This document shows positions 1 through 9,123 of a DNA stretch of 64,000 nucleotides, one piece after another. Numbering within the stretch: position 1 is the first letter of the stretch; every line of letters begins with the position of its first letter. The stretch spans positions 1 through 64,000 of the forward strand of contig NZ_JAAMFB010000018.1 of assembly GCF_013322225.1 (NCBI RefSeq), written 5' to 3'. Both the position numbers and the translations under genes were made by a program. The stretch is from Agrobacterium larrymoorei. Its GTDB lineage: Bacteria; Pseudomonadota; Alphaproteobacteria; Rhizobiales; Rhizobiaceae. The notes under the pieces were generated by a model, which saw only the letters and a program-made list of their open reading frames with translations, did not search any database and was not told where the DNA came from.

Positions 1-208
1 ATAGTCAACAGCGCTTTTTCATAAAAATGAGAAAAACAAATATCCATATGTTTTTGCTAGGCTATTTCAAATTTTACCACCAACTCACCTAACGAAAGCC
101 CCTCAAACACCTCTTCTGGCCCTTCAAACGGAAACATGCGATAGGTGATCTCGATATCCCGGTGCGAAAAGCACCCCGAGGCAGCTATTATAAGAGATTG
201 GAAAAGCC
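1..208. other. AT-rich non-coding stretch upstream of purC
   Basis: No gene is supported here. The first 90 bases are visibly AT-rich compared with the rest of the window and probably carry the purC promoter or the end of an upstream intergenic region. A small hairpin (GGTGC, loop GAAAA, GCACC at 161-175) sits about 35 bases before the purC start; it lacks a T-run, so its role is unknown. Confidence 0.4.
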
Positions 209-1159
209 GTGCGTGTTCTGCAAGAAGCCGTCATCCCCGAACTTCCCAACTATTATCGCGGCAAGGTTCGCGAGAATTACGATCTGCCAGACGGCAACCG
301 CATTATCATTTCCACGGATCGACTGAGCGCCTTCGACCGTATTCTGACCTGCATTCCCTATAAGGGCCAAGTGCTGACGCAGACGGCTCACTACTGGTTC
401 GAGCAGACACAAGACATCTGCCCCAACCATGTCGTCTCCTATCCTGATCCGAATGTGGTCATTGGAAAGCGGCTGAATATCCTTCCGGTGGAAGTGGTCG
501 TTCGCGGATATCTGGCTGGGACGACGGGCACGTCCATCCTTACGCTCTATAAGAAGGGCGAGCGGTCGATGTATGGCGTAACCTTCCCCGATGGTATGCG
601 CGACAATCAGGCCCTTCCCGAGCCGATAATCACGCCGACCAGCAAGGAGTTCGACGGCGGTCACGATGAGCCGTTGACGCCTGCCGAGATCATCGAAAAG
701 AAACTTCTGAGCGAGGAGCAATGGCAGACGCTGTCCACCTATGCGTTGGCGCTCTTCAAACGCGGGCAGGAGATTGCTGCCAAGCGCGGCCTTATTCTGG
801 TCGATACCAAATATGAGTTCGGCACGGATGAGACCGGTAAGATCATTCTGGCGGATGAAATCCACACCCCCGACAGCAGCCGCTACTGGATGGCCGACAG
901 CTATCAGGACGCCTTCGAAAAGGGGACCCGCCCGACGAGCTTCGACAAGGATTTCGTGCGCGCGTGGGTGGCCGAACGCTGCGACCCTTACAAGGATGAG
1001 ATTCCCGAGATACCACAGGAACTGGTGTCGGAAACCGCCCGCGTCTATATAGAAGCCTATGAGCGCATTACCGGCCAGACTTTCCAGCCGGATGACAGCG
1101 GGGCAACGCCGCTGGAACGGGTAAGAACCAATCTGGAGCCTTTTTTCGCGAGGGCATGA
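209..1159 (+). CDS. purC: Phosphoribosylaminoimidazole-succinocarboxamide (SAICAR) synthase
   Basis: Cytosolic purine biosynthesis enzyme that joins aspartate to CAIR using ATP to give SAICAR. The 316-residue protein shows family hallmarks: [10 protein letters not shown] near residues 34-43, the VVRGYLAGT segment, DTKYEFG, and [12 protein letters not shown]. It is longer than the roughly 240-residue bacterial type and resembles the Ade1-like long form, so a second, shorter purC elsewhere in the genome is possible. I chose the GTG at 209, the start that fits the family N-terminus; no strong Shine-Dalgarno is visible. Its last four bases overlap the start of the TetR gene (ATGA), suggesting co-transcription although the functions look unrelated. 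Confidence 0.93.
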   Translation: MRVLQEAVIPELPNYYRGKVRENYDLPDGNRIIISTDRLSAFDRILTCIPYKGQVLTQTAHYWFEQTQDICPNHVVSYPDPNVVIGKRLNILPVEVVVRGYLAGTTGTSILTLYKKGERSMYGVTFPDGMRDNQALPEPIITPTSKEFDGGHDEPLTPAEIIEKKLLSEEQWQTLSTYALALFKRGQEIAAKRGLILVDTKYEFGTDETGKIILADEIHTPDSSRYWMADSYQDAFEKGTRPTSFDKDFVRAWVAERCDPYKDEIPEIPQELVSETARVYIEAYERITGQTFQPDDSGATPLERVRTNLEPFFARA

Positions 1160-1836
1160 GCTTGACCAGAACATCGGCAGTCAAATCGAACCCTTGTAAA
1201 GAGGACGCGAGCCAAGCAGAAGCGGGCAAACGCCATGTCCGCCCTCGCCGCTCGGCCGAGGAAACACGCCGACATATTCTCATTACGGCCGAAGCGCTTT
1301 TCCGCAAACGCGGCTTCGCTGCGGTATCGATTGCCGATATCGCGACGGCCATGGACATGTCACCCGCAAACGTCTTCAAGCATTTCCACTCCAAGAATGC
1401 GCTCGTCGACGCTATTTTCATGCAGCAGATTCGTCTGCTCGAACAGAAAATCCATACTCTGGACGGCACGCACCCACCGTTGGAGCGGTTACGCCACCTG
1501 GCACGCGCCCTGATGGAGAACCACCGGGGGGATCTGAACGACAATCCATATTTGTTCGAGATGATTTTGCTGACGGTGAAGAAAGAACTGGCCTGCGGTG
1601 TCGTCTATCGGGACATCATGGTGGCGCATGTTGCCGCGATCATCCGCGACGGGGTAAAGACAGGCGATTATCATGCCGACGATGCGGTGCATGCGGCATC
1701 AACGGTGCTCGACGCGCTCAAGGGCGTTCTGCACCCGCTTATGATCGCTCATGAAGATATCGAAGAGTTGAACGCGCGCTGTGAAGCTCTCGTTGTTTTG
1801 ATTGATGCTGCACTGCGATATAAGCTTGCCAAGTGA
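1156..1836 (+). CDS. TetR/AcrR family regulator, likely repressor of the adjacent RND pump
   Basis: A 226-residue TetR-type regulator with an unusually long, basic N-terminal tail (about 30 residues) before the helix-turn-helix at roughly residues 40-80 ([17 protein letters not shown] recognition region). The ligand domain has no assignable specificity. It overlaps the purC stop by four bases and lies directly upstream of, and in the same direction as, a MFP-RND-OMF efflux operon. That arrangement matches ameR-ameABC of Agrobacterium, where the TetR protein represses the pump. The assignment as pump repressor is inference from position. A perfect 8-base inverted repeat overlaps its stop codon and could be its operator. 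Confidence 0.88.
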   Translation: MSLTRTSAVKSNPCKEDASQAEAGKRHVRPRRSAEETRRHILITAEALFRKRGFAAVSIADIATAMDMSPANVFKHFHSKNALVDAIFMQQIRLLEQKIHTLDGTHPPLERLRHLARALMENHRGDLNDNPYLFEMILLTVKKELACGVVYRDIMVAHVAAIIRDGVKTGDYHADDAVHAASTVLDALKGVLHPLMIAHEDIEELNARCEALVVLIDAALRYKLAK

Positions 1837-1858
1837 CGATTTCGGTACTACGTCACTT
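1831..1858. promoter_or_regulatory. Perfect 8-bp inverted repeat, candidate TetR operator
   Basis: AAGTGACG at 1831-1838 and CGTCACTT at 1851-1858 form a perfect inverted repeat with a 12-base spacer, overlapping the stop codon of the TetR gene and lying about 130 bases before the MFP gene. There is no T-run, so it does not look like an intrinsic terminator. It may be an operator or an mRNA hairpin. Confidence 0.35.
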
Positions 1859-1899
1859 CAGCTCTTTCGGATGGCTGGTTCCAGCGCCCAGAGCGGCCA

Positions 1900-1930
1900 T
1901 TGCAACTTTGATGTAATTGATCGCTAATAA
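1900..1930 (+). promoter_or_regulatory. Weak candidate promoter for the efflux operon
   Basis: TTGCAA (1900-1905) is followed after 19 bases by TAATAA (1925-1930), about 60 bases before the proposed start of the MFP gene. Spacing is longer than ideal. It is offered only because it lies between the inverted repeat and the operon. Confidence 0.22.
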
Positions 1931-1990
1931 CAGACTTTGCAGCCATACGATCTACCCTGCCAAAACGGTCATTCTGGATTTTCGACGCCG

Positions 1991-3199
1991 ATGAGAAAAA
2001 CGATGAAAAGACGTATCTTTCCTCTGTTCACCACTTTGCTCATGGCAGGCGTCATCGCCGGATGCAGCGATAGCGGCGACGGCAAGCAGGTTGGTGCGCA
2101 AACCAACCAGCGGCCGCCATCTCCCGTCAGTGTCGTGACAATGAAGACGGGCGAGCATCCGCTGACCACGGTTCTGCCGGGGCGCGCCAGTGCCTACCAG
2201 ATGGCTGAAATTCGCCCGCGCGTGACCGGCATCATCCGTGAAATCCCATTCAAGGAAGGCAGCGAAGTCCGACAGGGCGACGTTCTCTACCAGATCGAAG
2301 ACAATACATACCGTGCCGAGGTTGCCCAGGCAGAGGCAACGCTTGCCAGAGCGCAGGCCGGGATTCCCGGCGCGCAGGCCAACCTCACCCGCTATGAGCG
2401 GCTGGTAAACAGTGGCGCGACGCAGATCGAATTCGAAAACGCCAAGACGACGCTGGCGCAGGCGCAGGCCGATGTAGCACAGGCGAAGGCCACGCTGGAA
2501 ACGGCGCAGATCAATCTCGACCTGACGAAGATCCGCGCGCCATTCGACGGTATCACCTCGTCCACCGCCTTCAGCATCGGCAACGTGGTGACCGCCAACC
2601 AGACATCTGCACTGACGTCGTTGCGTCGCATCGATCCGATTTATATCGAACTGATCGAGTCCAGCGCCAATCTGCTGCGCCTTCGTAGCGCAATCGCGTC
2701 TGGCCGTCTCGGCAGCACGGACCAGAGAGCCGACATTCATCTGACACTGGAAGATGGAACCGAGTATTCCCAGAAGGGCGAACTCGACATGGCGGACATG
2801 GCGGTGAGCGAAACGACCGGTACCTACTCCATCCGCACCCTGTTCCAGAATCCGAACGACCTGATCCTGCCAGGCATGTATGTGCGTGCAACACTCAATA
2901 TCGGCAGCGAAACGGGCTTTCTCATTCCCCAGCGCGCCGCCACGAGAAGCGCCAATGGCGAGCTGACGGCGAAATTCGTCAGCGCCGACAACAAGGTCGA
3001 GACGCGGACGTTTCCAGACGGGCAGCAATCCGGCAATTCCTGGCTGGTGGCGGAAAACATAAAGGATGGCGACAAGCTGATCGTCGATGGCTTCCAGTGG
3101 ATCGCCGATGGCGCGACAGTGGCCCCCGTCGAAGCCACCATCGATGAGCGCGGTATCGTCGTGCCCCAGCAACCGGCTCAGCCGGCTGCGTCCAAATAA
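1991..3199 (+). CDS. RND efflux periplasmic adaptor (MFP) lipoprotein
   Basis: Membrane fusion protein linking the inner-membrane RND pump to the outer-membrane channel. From the ATG at 1991 the product has 402 residues with a basic start, a hydrophobic stretch and a lipobox (VIAGC), so it should be a lipoprotein anchored in the inner membrane. The body shows the HlyD/AcrA pattern: lipoyl halves around an alanine/glutamine-rich alpha-hairpin (AQAEATLARAQA ... AQADVAQAKATLETAQINLD) and a beta-barrel region. The frame is open further upstream to a TTG at 1937, but only the ATG at 1991 or 2003 gives a sensible signal peptide. First gene of the AmeA-B-C-like set; substrates cannot be read from sequence. 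Confidence 0.9.
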   Translation: MRKTMKRRIFPLFTTLLMAGVIAGCSDSGDGKQVGAQTNQRPPSPVSVVTMKTGEHPLTTVLPGRASAYQMAEIRPRVTGIIREIPFKEGSEVRQGDVLYQIEDNTYRAEVAQAEATLARAQAGIPGAQANLTRYERLVNSGATQIEFENAKTTLAQAQADVAQAKATLETAQINLDLTKIRAPFDGITSSTAFSIGNVVTANQTSALTSLRRIDPIYIELIESSANLLRLRSAIASGRLGSTDQRADIHLTLEDGTEYSQKGELDMADMAVSETTGTYSIRTLFQNPNDLILPGMYVRATLNIGSETGFLIPQRAATRSANGELTAKFVSADNKVETRTFPDGQQSGNSWLVAENIKDGDKLIVDGFQWIADGATVAPVEATIDERGIVVPQQPAQPAASK

Positions 3200-3244
3200 T
3201 CGCGACCCATCGTCAGATATTCATAAAGGTAAGGCGCAGCTCCT

Positions 3245-6200
3245 ATGGCTCACTTCTTTATAACGCGCCCCGTTTTTGCATGGGTTATTGCAATCGTCAT
3301 CATGCTGGGTGGCGTCCTGGCGATTTCCACGCTGTCCATTTCGCAATATCCCGATATCGCCCCGACCACGGTCCGCATCAGCACCAGCTATAATGGTGCG
3401 AGCGCGGAAACCGTCGAGAAATCGGTGACGACCATTATCGAAGACGGCATGACCGGTCTGGACGATCTGACCTACATGACGTCGACCTCCTCAACCGGCA
3501 GCTCCAGTGTGACGCTGACTTTCGGCAACAGCATCATGCCGGATATTGCGCAGGTGCAGGTGCAGAACAAGCTTCAGCTCGTCCAGTCCCAATTGCCTGA
3601 CGTGGTGCAGCAACAGGGCGTCGACGTCAGCCGGTCCACCTCCAGTATCCTGATGGTCGGCGCGCTGATCTCAACCGATGGCAAACGCTCATCCGTCGAT
3701 CTCGGCGATATCTTTTCCAGCCGTATCGAAGACCAGATCAAACGCCTCGAAGGCGTCGGCAACATCAACATCTTCGGCACCGGTTACGCCATGCGCGTCT
3801 GGCTCGACCCCTTCAAGCTGAACAAGTACCAGTTGACGACCTCTGACGTAACCGGCGCGATCCAGAGCCAGAACACGCAGGTTTCCGTGGGTTCGCTCGG
3901 CGCGCTGCCAGCCGTGCAGGGTCAGCAGTTGAACGTGACCATCACCGCGCAAAGCCAGCTGACCACGGTTTCGGACTTCGAAAATATCATTCTCAGGGTT
4001 GAACGCGACGGCGCAACCGTGCGCTTGAGCGATGTCGCACGTGTCGAAATCGGCCAGGAAACCTATGGCGGCGGCTCCCGCTCCAACAGCAGACCGTCGG
4101 CGGGCTTTGCCGTAAACCTTGCGACCGGTGCGAACGCCCTCGATACGGCAGCGCGCGTCCGGGAGGCGCTCAACGCGTCCGCAGGCTCGCTGCCGGAAAA
4201 CGTCGTAATCGAATATCCTTACGACACGACCCCTTTCGTTCAGCTTTCCATCGAGAAAGTGGTTCACACGCTGATCGAGGCCATCGTTCTGGTCTTCGTT
4301 GTTCTGCTGGTCTTCCTCCAGAACCTGCGAGCCACACTCATTCCCATGATTGCAGTGCCAGTCGTGCTGTTGGGAACCTTTGGGGTTCTGGCGTTGACCG
4401 GATATTCCATCAACACGCTCACCATGTTCGCCATGGTGCTTGCCATCGGCCTTCTCGTCGATGACGCCATCGTGGTGGTCGAAAACGTCGAACGCATCAT
4501 GTCCGAGGAGGGCTTGTCGCCGCTGGAAGCGACGGAAAAATCCATGGGTGAAATCACCGGCGCCATCATCGGCATCGCGCTGGTTCTGACCGCCGTGTTC
4601 ATCCCAATGGCCTTCTTCGGTGGCTCGACCGGCATCATCTATCGCCAGTTCTCCGTTACCATCGTTTCGGCCATGCTACTTTCCGCGGTCGTCGCCATCG
4701 TGCTGACACCAGCGCTTTGCGCGACGATGCTGAAGCCGATCGACCATCACAAAAAGCAGCGTGGACCCGGAGCATGGTTCAACCGCAACTTCAATCGCAC
4801 CACTGACGGCTACGTATCGAGCATCGGCTATCTGCTGGGTCGTCCGCTTCGCGTCATGATCATGTTCGCGATCATCATCGGCGGATGCGTCTGGTTCTTC
4901 ACGAAACTGCCAAGCTCGTTCCTGCCACAGGAAGACCAGGGCGTTCTCTTTACCATCATCCAGACGCCAACGGGTTCGACCATGGAGCGCACCAATGAGG
5001 TGATGAAGCAGGTGGAAACCTATTTCCGTGAAAAGGAAGGCAACAACGTCGACTCGGTGTTTGGCGTTCTCGGCTTCAGCTTCACCGGTTCCGGTCAGAA
5101 CAACGCTATGGTCTTCACCAAGCTCAAGGACTTTTCCGTACGCACGGCACCCGAACAGCACGCAGGCGCCATCGTGCAGCGGGCGATGGGAACATTCCTG
5201 ACATTCCGCGATGCGCAGGTCTTCCCGCTCCTGCCTCCTGCCATTCAGGGCATGGGTACTTCCAGCGGATTTTCCATGTATCTGGTCGATAGCGGCCGGA
5301 ACGGTACGGAGGCCCTGACTGCTGCATCGAAGGAGCTGATCGGTCTCGCCACCGGCAATTCGAACATCAGTTCGCTGCGTTCCAACAGCCGCGACGCGGA
5401 ATCGCAGATGAAGATCAATCTTGATCAGGAAAAGATGGGAGCGATGGGTGTGGATCTGGCCTCCGTCAACCTTATGCTGTCCACGATCTTTGCGGGCCGC
5501 GATGTCAACGACTTCACGCTGAACGGCGAATTGAAGCCGGTCTACGTGCAGGGCGACGCGCCCTACCGCATGCAGCCGGACGACCTGAAATACTGGTATG
5601 CCCGTAACGCCAACGGCGAAATGGTCCCCTTCTCCTCATTCAGCGAGATCAGCTGGATCAACGGCCCGCCCACGCTTGCGCGTTATAACGGCACCAGCGC
5701 CATTTCTATGGAAGGTGCTGCGGGTCCGGGCATCGCATCGGGTGTGGCCATGGATGAGATGGAGCGTCTGACGGCCTCGATGCCTGGCGGCTATACCGTC
5801 GCTTGGCAGGGCATTTCCTATCAGGAACGCCTTTCCGGCTCCCAGGCCCCAATGCTCTATGCGCTTTCCGTCCTGATCGTATTCCTCTGCCTGGCCGCTC
5901 TTTATGAAAGCTGGTCCATCCCGTTCTCGGTCATCATGGCCGTGCCGGTGGGCGTGCTCGGGGCACTCGCGGCGGCGCACTTCTTTGGTCAGTCGAACGA
6001 CGTCTACTTCAAGGTGGGCCTACTGACGACCATCGGCCTTGCCGCGAAGAACGCGATCCTCATCGTGGAATTTGCCAAGGAGAGGCAGGAACACGGGCTT
6101 AGTCTCATGGAGGCGACGCTGGAAGCGGCAAAACTGCGCCTGCGTCCAATCATCATGACCTCTCTTGCCTTCATCCTCGGCGTCGTGCCTCTGGCAATCG

Positions 6201-6334
6201 CCAGCGGTGCGGGCTCTGCGGCACAAAATGCAATCGGTTTGGGCGTTCTGGGTGGTATGCTTTCTGCAACACTCCTCGGAATTTTCTTCGTACCATCGTT
6301 TTTCGTCATTATTCGGCGGCTATCAAAGCGTTAA
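3245..6334 (+). CDS. RND multidrug efflux transporter (HAE1 family, AcrB/AmeB-like)
   Basis: Proton-driven inner-membrane pump of 1029 residues, the usual length for AcrB-type proteins, beginning with the typical MAHFFITRPVFAWVIA first transmembrane helix. The proton-relay pair is present (D406-D407 in LLVDDAIVVVEN) and so is the matching lysine (K935 in LAAKNAILIVEF). The two large periplasmic loops expected of the family are intact. It follows the adaptor by 45 bases and precedes the outer-membrane channel gene, forming a complete tripartite pump. Closest named match from memory is AmeB of Agrobacterium; the exact name was not tested. Confidence 0.95.
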   Translation: MAHFFITRPVFAWVIAIVIMLGGVLAISTLSISQYPDIAPTTVRISTSYNGASAETVEKSVTTIIEDGMTGLDDLTYMTSTSSTGSSSVTLTFGNSIMPDIAQVQVQNKLQLVQSQLPDVVQQQGVDVSRSTSSILMVGALISTDGKRSSVDLGDIFSSRIEDQIKRLEGVGNINIFGTGYAMRVWLDPFKLNKYQLTTSDVTGAIQSQNTQVSVGSLGALPAVQGQQLNVTITAQSQLTTVSDFENIILRVERDGATVRLSDVARVEIGQETYGGGSRSNSRPSAGFAVNLATGANALDTAARVREALNASAGSLPENVVIEYPYDTTPFVQLSIEKVVHTLIEAIVLVFVVLLVFLQNLRATLIPMIAVPVVLLGTFGVLALTGYSINTLTMFAMVLAIGLLVDDAIVVVENVERIMSEEGLSPLEATEKSMGEITGAIIGIALVLTAVFIPMAFFGGSTGIIYRQFSVTIVSAMLLSAVVAIVLTPALCATMLKPIDHHKKQRGPGAWFNRNFNRTTDGYVSSIGYLLGRPLRVMIMFAIIIGGCVWFFTKLPSSFLPQEDQGVLFTIIQTPTGSTMERTNEVMKQVETYFREKEGNNVDSVFGVLGFSFTGSGQNNAMVFTKLKDFSVRTAPEQHAGAIVQRAMGTFLTFRDAQVFPLLPPAIQGMGTSSGFSMYLVDSGRNGTEALTAASKELIGLATGNSNISSLRSNSRDAESQMKINLDQEKMGAMGVDLASVNLMLSTIFAGRDVNDFTLNGELKPVYVQGDAPYRMQPDDLKYWYARNANGEMVPFSSFSEISWINGPPTLARYNGTSAISMEGAAGPGIASGVAMDEMERLTASMPGGYTVAWQGISYQERLSGSQAPMLYALSVLIVFLCLAALYESWSIPFSVIMAVPVGVLGALAAAHFFGQSNDVYFKVGLLTTIGLAAKNAILIVEFAKERQEHGLSLMEATLEAAKLRLRPIIMTSLAFILGVVPLAIASGAGSAAQNAIGLGVLGGMLSATLLGIFFVPSFFVIIRRLSKR

Positions 6335-6482
6335 CAAACTTAAAATATGCTAGTAATGGATGAGTTCGCTGGTAAGAAGTGTGACGGATTCGTAAACCCG
6401 CATGTTTCATCAGCACACAGCTACGCTACGCTCGCTTTGACTGAGGCTGCTAAAGGCGCCAACATAAATTTGGGATAACTAC

Positions 6483-7931
6483 ATGCTGTCTATTCGCGCT
6501 ACCATTCCTCTCACGATGCTTCTGCTTTCCGGTTGCGTCGTAGGCCCAGACCACAAGGCGCCTGAAATTTCTCTTCCAGCAAAATTTGGTGAGGGTGGCA
6601 AAACCAGCAATGGCGACGTAGCAACCGTTGCTTGGTGGAATGCCTTCAACGACAGCCGCTTGAATGGCTACGTGTCGACAGGCCTCGTTCAGAACCTTAC
6701 CGTGCTGCAGGCCATCGAGCGTATCAACCAGGCGGAATCCAACATCACGGTTGCCGGCGCAGGTGCATTGCCAAGCCTGACCACGACGTTCCGTCATAAT
6801 ACGCAGGGCAGCGGTGGCAGCCTTCCCTCGACGAACGACCGCGTCAACAACACGACCAGCAACGCATTCAACGTTTCCTGGCTGTTTGATCTGTTCGGTC
6901 AGTACCGCCGCGCCAAGGAAAGCGCGAGCGCGTCTCTCGATGCGGCATATGCGGGTGCAGATGTCCAGCGCCTGACGCTGATCTCTGCCGTGACGTCTGC
7001 CTATATCGACGTGCGTTACTATCAGGAACGCCTCGCAATTGCCCGCCAGAACCTCGGTTCCCGCCGTGAAACGTTGAACCTGACGAAGCTTCAGCTGGAA
7101 GCTGGCGCAGCGTCCCGTCTGGATGTCGTCCAGTCCGAAGGTCTGGTAAACTCCACGCTGGCCGAAATGCCGGCGCTGGAAACCAACTTCCGCCGCGCGG
7201 CGCATCGCATCGCAACCCTTCTCGGCATGCCAGCGGATTCGCTCGTCGTCGAACTTCAGCGTGGTTCGCGTCAGCCAGTGGCGCGCAGCATTCCGCGCAC
7301 CGGCATTCCGGCAGATCTGATCCGCAACCGTCCGGATATTCGCGCGGCAGAGCGCAATCTGGCTGCTGCAATCGCCGATATTGGTGTTGCCGAGTCGCAG
7401 CTTTACCCAAGCATCACACTTAGCGGTTCGATTACGCCAAGCTTTACCCGCATCAGCGGCGGTGCCAGCGGCACTGCAAACGGCTGGGGCTTCGGTCCGA
7501 CCATCACCTTGCCGATCCTTGATGGCGGCAGACTGCGTGCCGGTGTCGATATCCAGAAATCTGTTGCACGCGAGCAGTATCTCGCCTGGAAGTCGACCGT
7601 TCTTAACGCCGTCGAAGAAGTCGAAAACGCTCTGACCGCGCTCAATCGCGATCAGCAGACCGTCAATGCATATCGCAGAACCGTAACGTCCTATCAGGAA
7701 GCCCTGTCGCTCGCGACGGCCAGCTATCGTGACGGCGCGTCCTCGCTGCTGGACGTTCTCGATGCACAGCGTCAGGTCTCCACGGCCCAGTCCAACCTCG
7801 CAACAGCGATCCAGCAGGCGGCGCAGGATTATGTCGCGCTCAGCATCGCGCTCGGCGGCGGCTATGCCGTCGGCGCACCGAACTCCGTTGCTGCCGTAAA
7901 GGTTGCTGCGAACGTGCCCAAGGGCCTGTAA
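6483..7931 (+). CDS. NodT-family outer-membrane efflux lipoprotein (TolC-like)
   Basis: Outer-membrane channel of the RND system, 482 residues. The start gives a short signal peptide ending in the lipobox LLLSGC, and the mature protein carries two duplicated outer-membrane-factor repeats with the typical alanine-rich coiled coils and the NRPDIRAAERNLAAA motif. A Shine-Dalgarno-like GGGATAA precedes the ATG. The 148-base gap from the pump gene is larger than others in the operon, so it may have some independent expression. A strong terminator follows at 7956. Confidence 0.92.
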   Translation: MLSIRATIPLTMLLLSGCVVGPDHKAPEISLPAKFGEGGKTSNGDVATVAWWNAFNDSRLNGYVSTGLVQNLTVLQAIERINQAESNITVAGAGALPSLTTTFRHNTQGSGGSLPSTNDRVNNTTSNAFNVSWLFDLFGQYRRAKESASASLDAAYAGADVQRLTLISAVTSAYIDVRYYQERLAIARQNLGSRRETLNLTKLQLEAGAASRLDVVQSEGLVNSTLAEMPALETNFRRAAHRIATLLGMPADSLVVELQRGSRQPVARSIPRTGIPADLIRNRPDIRAAERNLAAAIADIGVAESQLYPSITLSGSITPSFTRISGGASGTANGWGFGPTITLPILDGGRLRAGVDIQKSVAREQYLAWKSTVLNAVEEVENALTALNRDQQTVNAYRRTVTSYQEALSLATASYRDGASSLLDVLDAQRQVSTAQSNLATAIQQAAQDYVALSIALGGGYAVGAPNSVAAVKVAANVPKGL

Positions 7932-7955
7932 GCGGTTTTCAGCTTGACCAATCAG

Positions 7956-7989
7956 AAAATCCCGCGACCTCGGTTGCGGGATTTTTTTA
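7956..7989 (+). terminator. Rho-independent terminator of the efflux operon
   Basis: AAAATCCCGC (7956-7965) pairs perfectly with GCGGGATTTT (7976-7985), and the arms are extended by part of the loop with one G-U pair. The T-run continues to 7988. It lies 25 bases after the OMF stop codon. Confidence 0.9.
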
Positions 7990-8039
7990 TTATCTGTTTG
8001 CGCCATCCTGATGAATGACGCTGCCTGAGAGCGCTTCCT

Positions 8040-8188
8040 CGCCTCCTCATTCCTGTCCCTGTGACAGAAATCCAACCAGCCCAAATCCTTGGTTGAAAAG
8101 GCTCTACCCCGTTGAGCAGACGCGCAACTGCTGAATCCCTGTGACTGATCCCCGGATCAGGTCCGAGGACAGGGATGAGGACGAGGCG
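8040..8188. repeat. Imperfect long palindrome, candidate dispersed rhizobial intergenic element
   Basis: The left arm at 8040-8058 (CGCCTCCTCATTCCTGTCC) is an imperfect reverse complement of the right arm at 8167-8188 (starting GGACAGGGATGAGG). Between them lies a non-coding core with a further small palindrome, CTGATCC-CC-GGATCAG, at 8145-8160. It fills the space between the convergent efflux operon and efp. The form recalls palindromic intergenic elements common in Rhizobiaceae genomes (RIME-like); identity as a repeat family is inference since no genome search was run. Confidence 0.45.
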
Positions 8189-8253
8189 GCGTATGAACCT
8201 ATGACGTCATGTGCCGAAACCGTCTAAACCAGACCACTCGCACCATCACCGCA

Positions 8254-8284
8254 AAACAAAAAGCCCCGGATCGCTCCGAGGCTT
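8254..8284 (-). terminator. Rho-independent terminator of efp
   Basis: Read on the minus strand, AAGCCTCGGA pairs with TCCGGGGCTT around a GCGA loop (positions 8284 down to 8261) with one T-G pair, followed by a T-rich run opposite 8262-8254. It lies 27 bases beyond the efp stop. Confidence 0.85.
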
Positions 8285-8310
8285 CTGATATTCCAAATGA
8301 TACGGACCAA

Positions 8311-8880
8311 TCAGTTCTTGGCGCGCTCGACGTAGGAATTGTCTTCGGTCGCGATGACGACGCGGATGCCGGCGTCGATATGCGGCGGAACCATGGTGCG
8401 GATGCCGTTGGAGAGGATCGCAGGCTTGTAGGAAGACGATGCCGTCTGGCCCTTTACGACCGGCTCCGTTTCCGTGATTTCCAGCGTGACGTGACGCGGC
8501 AGTTCGACGGCGAGCGGATTGCCTTCATGGATCGACAGAACGCATGTCATGCCTTCCTGGAGATAAGCCTTCTGCTCACCCATGGTTTCGGCATCGACCA
8601 CGACCTGATCGTAGTTTTCCGGGTTCATGAAGTGGAAGCCTTCGCCGTCTTCATAGAGGAACTGGAAGTTCAGGTCTTCGACGAATGCGCGTTCGACCTG
8701 CTCGGTCGTGCGCCAGCGCTCGGAAACCTTTACGCCATCGACGATGCGACGCATATCGACCTGCGTAACAGGCGTGCCCTTGCCGGGGTGGAAGTTGTTG
8801 GCGGTAAGAACCACGTAGAGCTTGCCGTCAACTTCAAGAACATTACCCTTGCGAACGGATGAGGCGATAACCTTGACCAT
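8311..8880 (-). CDS. efp: Translation elongation factor P
   Basis: EF-P binds between the ribosomal P and E sites and rescues ribosomes stalled on polyproline stretches. The 189-residue protein has the three-barrel family length. I chose the ATG at 8880 because it follows AAGGAA at good spacing and yields the standard start [13 protein letters not shown]; a longer open frame upstream is not needed. The modification site is present as K34 within HPGKGTPV, the residue that EpmA beta-lysylates. The enzymes for that step, epmA and epmB, lie immediately beyond a 243-base divergent promoter region. Confidence 0.97.
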   Translation of the reverse strand: MVKVIASSVRKGNVLEVDGKLYVVLTANNFHPGKGTPVTQVDMRRIVDGVKVSERWRTTEQVERAFVEDLNFQFLYEDGEGFHFMNPENYDQVVVDAETMGEQKAYLQEGMTCVLSIHEGNPLAVELPRHVTLEITETEPVVKGQTASSSYKPAILSNGIRTMVPPHIDAGIRVVIATEDNSYVERAKN

Positions 8881-9123
8881 ATGATTTCCTTGTAACTCAA
8901 TGAAATGCGTCGTAAGGACGGCGCGGCTGCACTGACCCGATGGACGTTTTATCTGTTTTCTGGGGCGCAACTACCTTAAATCCGGGACAATTGCCAGCCT
9001 TTCAGACGTACGAACCGAAACTCTTGCGGTTTCTGGTGAATTCGATGCTGAAACATCCATTTTAACATCGGAACGGCGGCCTCCCACTGCCAGTTCGGCG
9101 ACAGACAGCGGAAACGGCGGGCG

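Noticed and set aside
188-1174. Long minus-strand open frame opposite purC (328 codons)
   Set aside because: Antisense shadow of purC; low-complexity composition and no family pattern.
6450-8084. 544-codon minus-strand frame opposite the outer-membrane channel gene
   Set aside because: It mirrors the codon bias of the real gene, has no Shine-Dalgarno, and crosses the terminator at 7956.
8209-8862. 217-codon plus-strand frame over efp
   Set aside because: Antisense to efp, which is certain from K34 and family match.
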